Assembly: GCF_936925435.1 (NCBI RefSeq)
Contig: NZ_CAKZHQ010000005.1
Location: 62,001-126,000, forward strand
Length of the DNA stretch: 64,000 bases
Direction of reading: 5' to 3'
From: an uncultured Ramlibacter sp.
GTDB lineage: Bacteria; Pseudomonadota; Gammaproteobacteria; Burkholderiales; Burkholderiaceae_C
The position numbers and the translations under genes were made by a program. The notes beneath the pieces are model-generated. The model ran no database searches. It was not told the origin of the DNA and worked only from the letters and a program-made list of their open reading frames with translations. Within the stretch, counting starts at the first letter, position 1. The number at the start of each line of letters is the position of its first letter. This document shows, one piece after another, positions 62,544 through 64,000 of this stretch.

Positions 62544-63995
62544 ATGTCATGGCTGCGGCAGCATGCAATCTGGATCGCGGTCTGGCTCGCTGCCTCCGTG
62601 CTGGGAGCCATTGTCTTGTCCAGCACGCAGCTGGCCCGCCTGCGCGAGGTCTTCGAGGTGGACATGCGCATCGCCCACCGCCTCCTGAGCCAGCGCGTCG
62701 TGCAGCACGATGCGGTGCTCAACACCCTGGCCCTGTTGCAGCCGCCGGCGCAGGCCGTGCAGCCCGAGCTGAAGCTGCCGGCGCTCTACCCGCAAATCCT
62801 GGCCGTGCACCGGCGCGAGCGCGAGGCCAACTGGCCCGACGCCCAGGAACGCGCCGCCGAAACCCTGTCGCGCGACCTGCGCCGGCCGGTGCTGGCCGGA
62901 CTGGACCTCGCGCGCGGCCGCTACGAGCTGGTGCTGGCCTCCGAGCCGGCCAGCTTCGTCCTGCTGATGGACCTGCAGACCGTCGTGCCCTGGAACGAAT
63001 GGCCGATGGCGCCCAGGACCAGCCCGGTGCGGGTGGTCCTGGAACATGCCAGCCAGACCTTCGTGTTGCAGCCCGGCACGCTGCACGATGGCGGCTGGCG
63101 CTTTGCGTTCAGCAAGCACCTGGCGGCCGAGAGCCAGCCCTTCTATGTGGTCGCCACCCGCCAGGTGGGCTGGGGCGAACTGCCCTGGCTCTGGATCGCT
63201 GCCTGGTCGCTGGCGGTGGCGGCATTGCTGGCCGGCTTGCGGGCCTGGCAGCGCCAGCGCGAGCAGCGCCGGCGCGCCGAGGAACTGCTGCGGCTGGGCC
63301 AGGTTGCGCGCCTGAACACCCTGGGCGAACTGGCGGCGGGCATGGCGCACGAGCTGAACCAGCCGCTGACCGCGGTGCTGGCCAACACGCAGGCGGCGGC
63401 GCGCCTGCTCCGTGACGACACCCCCGACATGGAGACGGTGCGCACCGCCATGGACCAGGCGGCGCAGCAGGCGCGGCGCGCCTCCGAGGTGGTGGGGCGC
63501 CTGCGCCGCGTGGTCGAGCGCGCCAATCCAGCGCAGCTGCAACCCATGGTGTTGCAGGACGCGGTGCGCGACGCGCTCTACCTGCTCGAGCCCGAGATGC
63601 TGCGCCTGGGCCTCAAGTCCCGGCTGGAGGCGCCGGCCACGCCGCTGGCGGTGCAGGCCGAGCCGGTGGCGCTGGAGCAGATCATCCACAACCTGTTGAT
63701 GAACGCCTTGCAGGCGCTCGAGCAGGTGCCGCAGGCCCAGCGCAGCCTGCACATCAGCGTGGCAGCCGAAGGCAAGCAGGGCGCGCTGAGCGTGGCCGAC
63801 ACCGGTCCCGGCATGGCGCCAGAAGTGCTGGCGCGGGTCTTCGAGCCCTTCTTCACCACCCGCGAGAAAGGCCTGGGCCTGGGCCTGAGCCTGTGCGAGA
63901 CCCTGGCCATGGGCATGGGCGGGCGCCTGGTCGCCGCCCACCATGCGCCGCAGGGCGCGCTGTTTCGCCTGACCCTGCCCTTGACAGTGCCATGA
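62544..63995 (+). CDS. Membrane sensor histidine kinase
   Basis: 483 residues from the ATG at 62544. Two membrane helices (about 8-28 and 215-235) enclose a periplasmic sensor domain of about 190 residues. The cytoplasmic part has LNTLGELAAGMAHELNQPLTAV with phospho-accepting His269, the N-box HNLLMNALQAL, G1 VADTGPGMAPEVL and the ATP-lid GLGLGLSLCETLA. The H-box style is that of DctB/FixL-like kinases. The stop overlaps an ATG at 63992, so a response-regulator gene is likely to follow beyond the edge. Confidence 0.92.
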   Translation: MSWLRQHAIWIAVWLAASVLGAIVLSSTQLARLREVFEVDMRIAHRLLSQRVVQHDAVLNTLALLQPPAQAVQPELKLPALYPQILAVHRREREANWPDAQERAAETLSRDLRRPVLAGLDLARGRYELVLASEPASFVLLMDLQTVVPWNEWPMAPRTSPVRVVLEHASQTFVLQPGTLHDGGWRFAFSKHLAAESQPFYVVATRQVGWGELPWLWIAAWSLAVAALLAGLRAWQRQREQRRRAEELLRLGQVARLNTLGELAAGMAHELNQPLTAVLANTQAAARLLRDDTPDMETVRTAMDQAAQQARRASEVVGRLRRVVERANPAQLQPMVLQDAVRDALYLLEPEMLRLGLKSRLEAPATPLAVQAEPVALEQIIHNLLMNALQALEQVPQAQRSLHISVAAEGKQGALSVADTGPGMAPEVLARVFEPFFTTREKGLGLGLSLCETLAMGMGGRLVAAHHAPQGALFRLTLPLTVP

Positions 63996-64000
63996 GCCAT
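63992..64000 (+). CDS. Start of a following gene, cut by the right edge
   Basis: ATG AGC CAT begins within the kinase stop (ATGA overlap). Only three codons are visible. By position it is probably the cognate response regulator, which is inference. Confidence 0.35.

Overview
The window is high-GC, densely packed proteobacterial chromosome. The gene set points to Burkholderiales and most likely Comamonadaceae: a CeoAB-OpcM/BpeEF-OprC-type efflux operon led by an llpE-like gene, an Omp32-like porin, DUF2917 and DUF6279 proteins, and a short dispersed repeat with TAGCA arms. The genus cannot be fixed from the sequence alone. No rRNA, tRNA, CRISPR array or insertion sequence was seen.

Layout. 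1-4.3 kb is a lower-GC segment with a YD-repeat (RHS) gene running off the left edge and a secreted Ig-like, cysteine-rich protein. 4.4-6.0 kb holds two linked unknown genes. 6.0-12.3 kb has a glycine-zipper/DUF2383 protein, topoisomerase IB, DNA ligase D, a histidine phosphatase and NnrD. 12.3-20.9 kb has a degenerate kinase-like protein, a LysR regulator and a divergent llpE-MFP-RND-OMF operon. 20.9-24.3 kb is an FbpABC-type ferric ABC importer. 24.6-31.2 kb has a PLP decarboxylase, an AspT-type exchanger, a porin and a FUSC protein. 31.2-36.4 kb has glmS and glmU around an Lrp/AsnC regulator, plus a DUF6279 lipoprotein. 36.5-41.3 kb has a metallo-beta-lactamase-fold protein, gluconokinase with a TetR regulator, DUF2917, a LysR regulator and a DMT transporter. 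41.3-48.2 kb has 5-FCL, slt, MgtC, GST, dapA, cca and a ROK protein. 48.3-56.1 kb has a 2H-type lipoprotein, DUF2905, a MidA-type methyltransferase, two pterin enzymes, an outer-membrane protein, ttcA, a DUF4136 lipoprotein, a phosphatase and a D-threonine-aldolase-like enzyme. 56.3-64 kb has a desaturase-YhhN fusion, ruvBA, phoH-ybeY, dtd with a CDF transporter, and a sensor kinase.

Genes that work together: the LysR/efflux operon; fbpABC; the decarboxylase-exchanger-porin set, which looks like an amino-acid decarboxylation cycle; pteridine reductase with FolB; phoH-ybeY; ruvAB; and the kinase with a following gene whose ATG overlaps the kinase stop at the right edge.

The most unusual signals are: (1) a 63-nt element with identical internal spacing inside two unrelated genes, with related hairpins elsewhere; (2) a membrane fatty-acid-hydroxylase domain fused to a YhhN/TMEM86 (lysoplasmalogenase-like) domain; (3) an LlpE-type hydrolase that has lost its catalytic Ser and His; (4) about 14 genes with a -10-like hexamer only 6-8 nt before the start codon, suggesting leaderless mRNAs; (5) very tight divergent and convergent gene borders.
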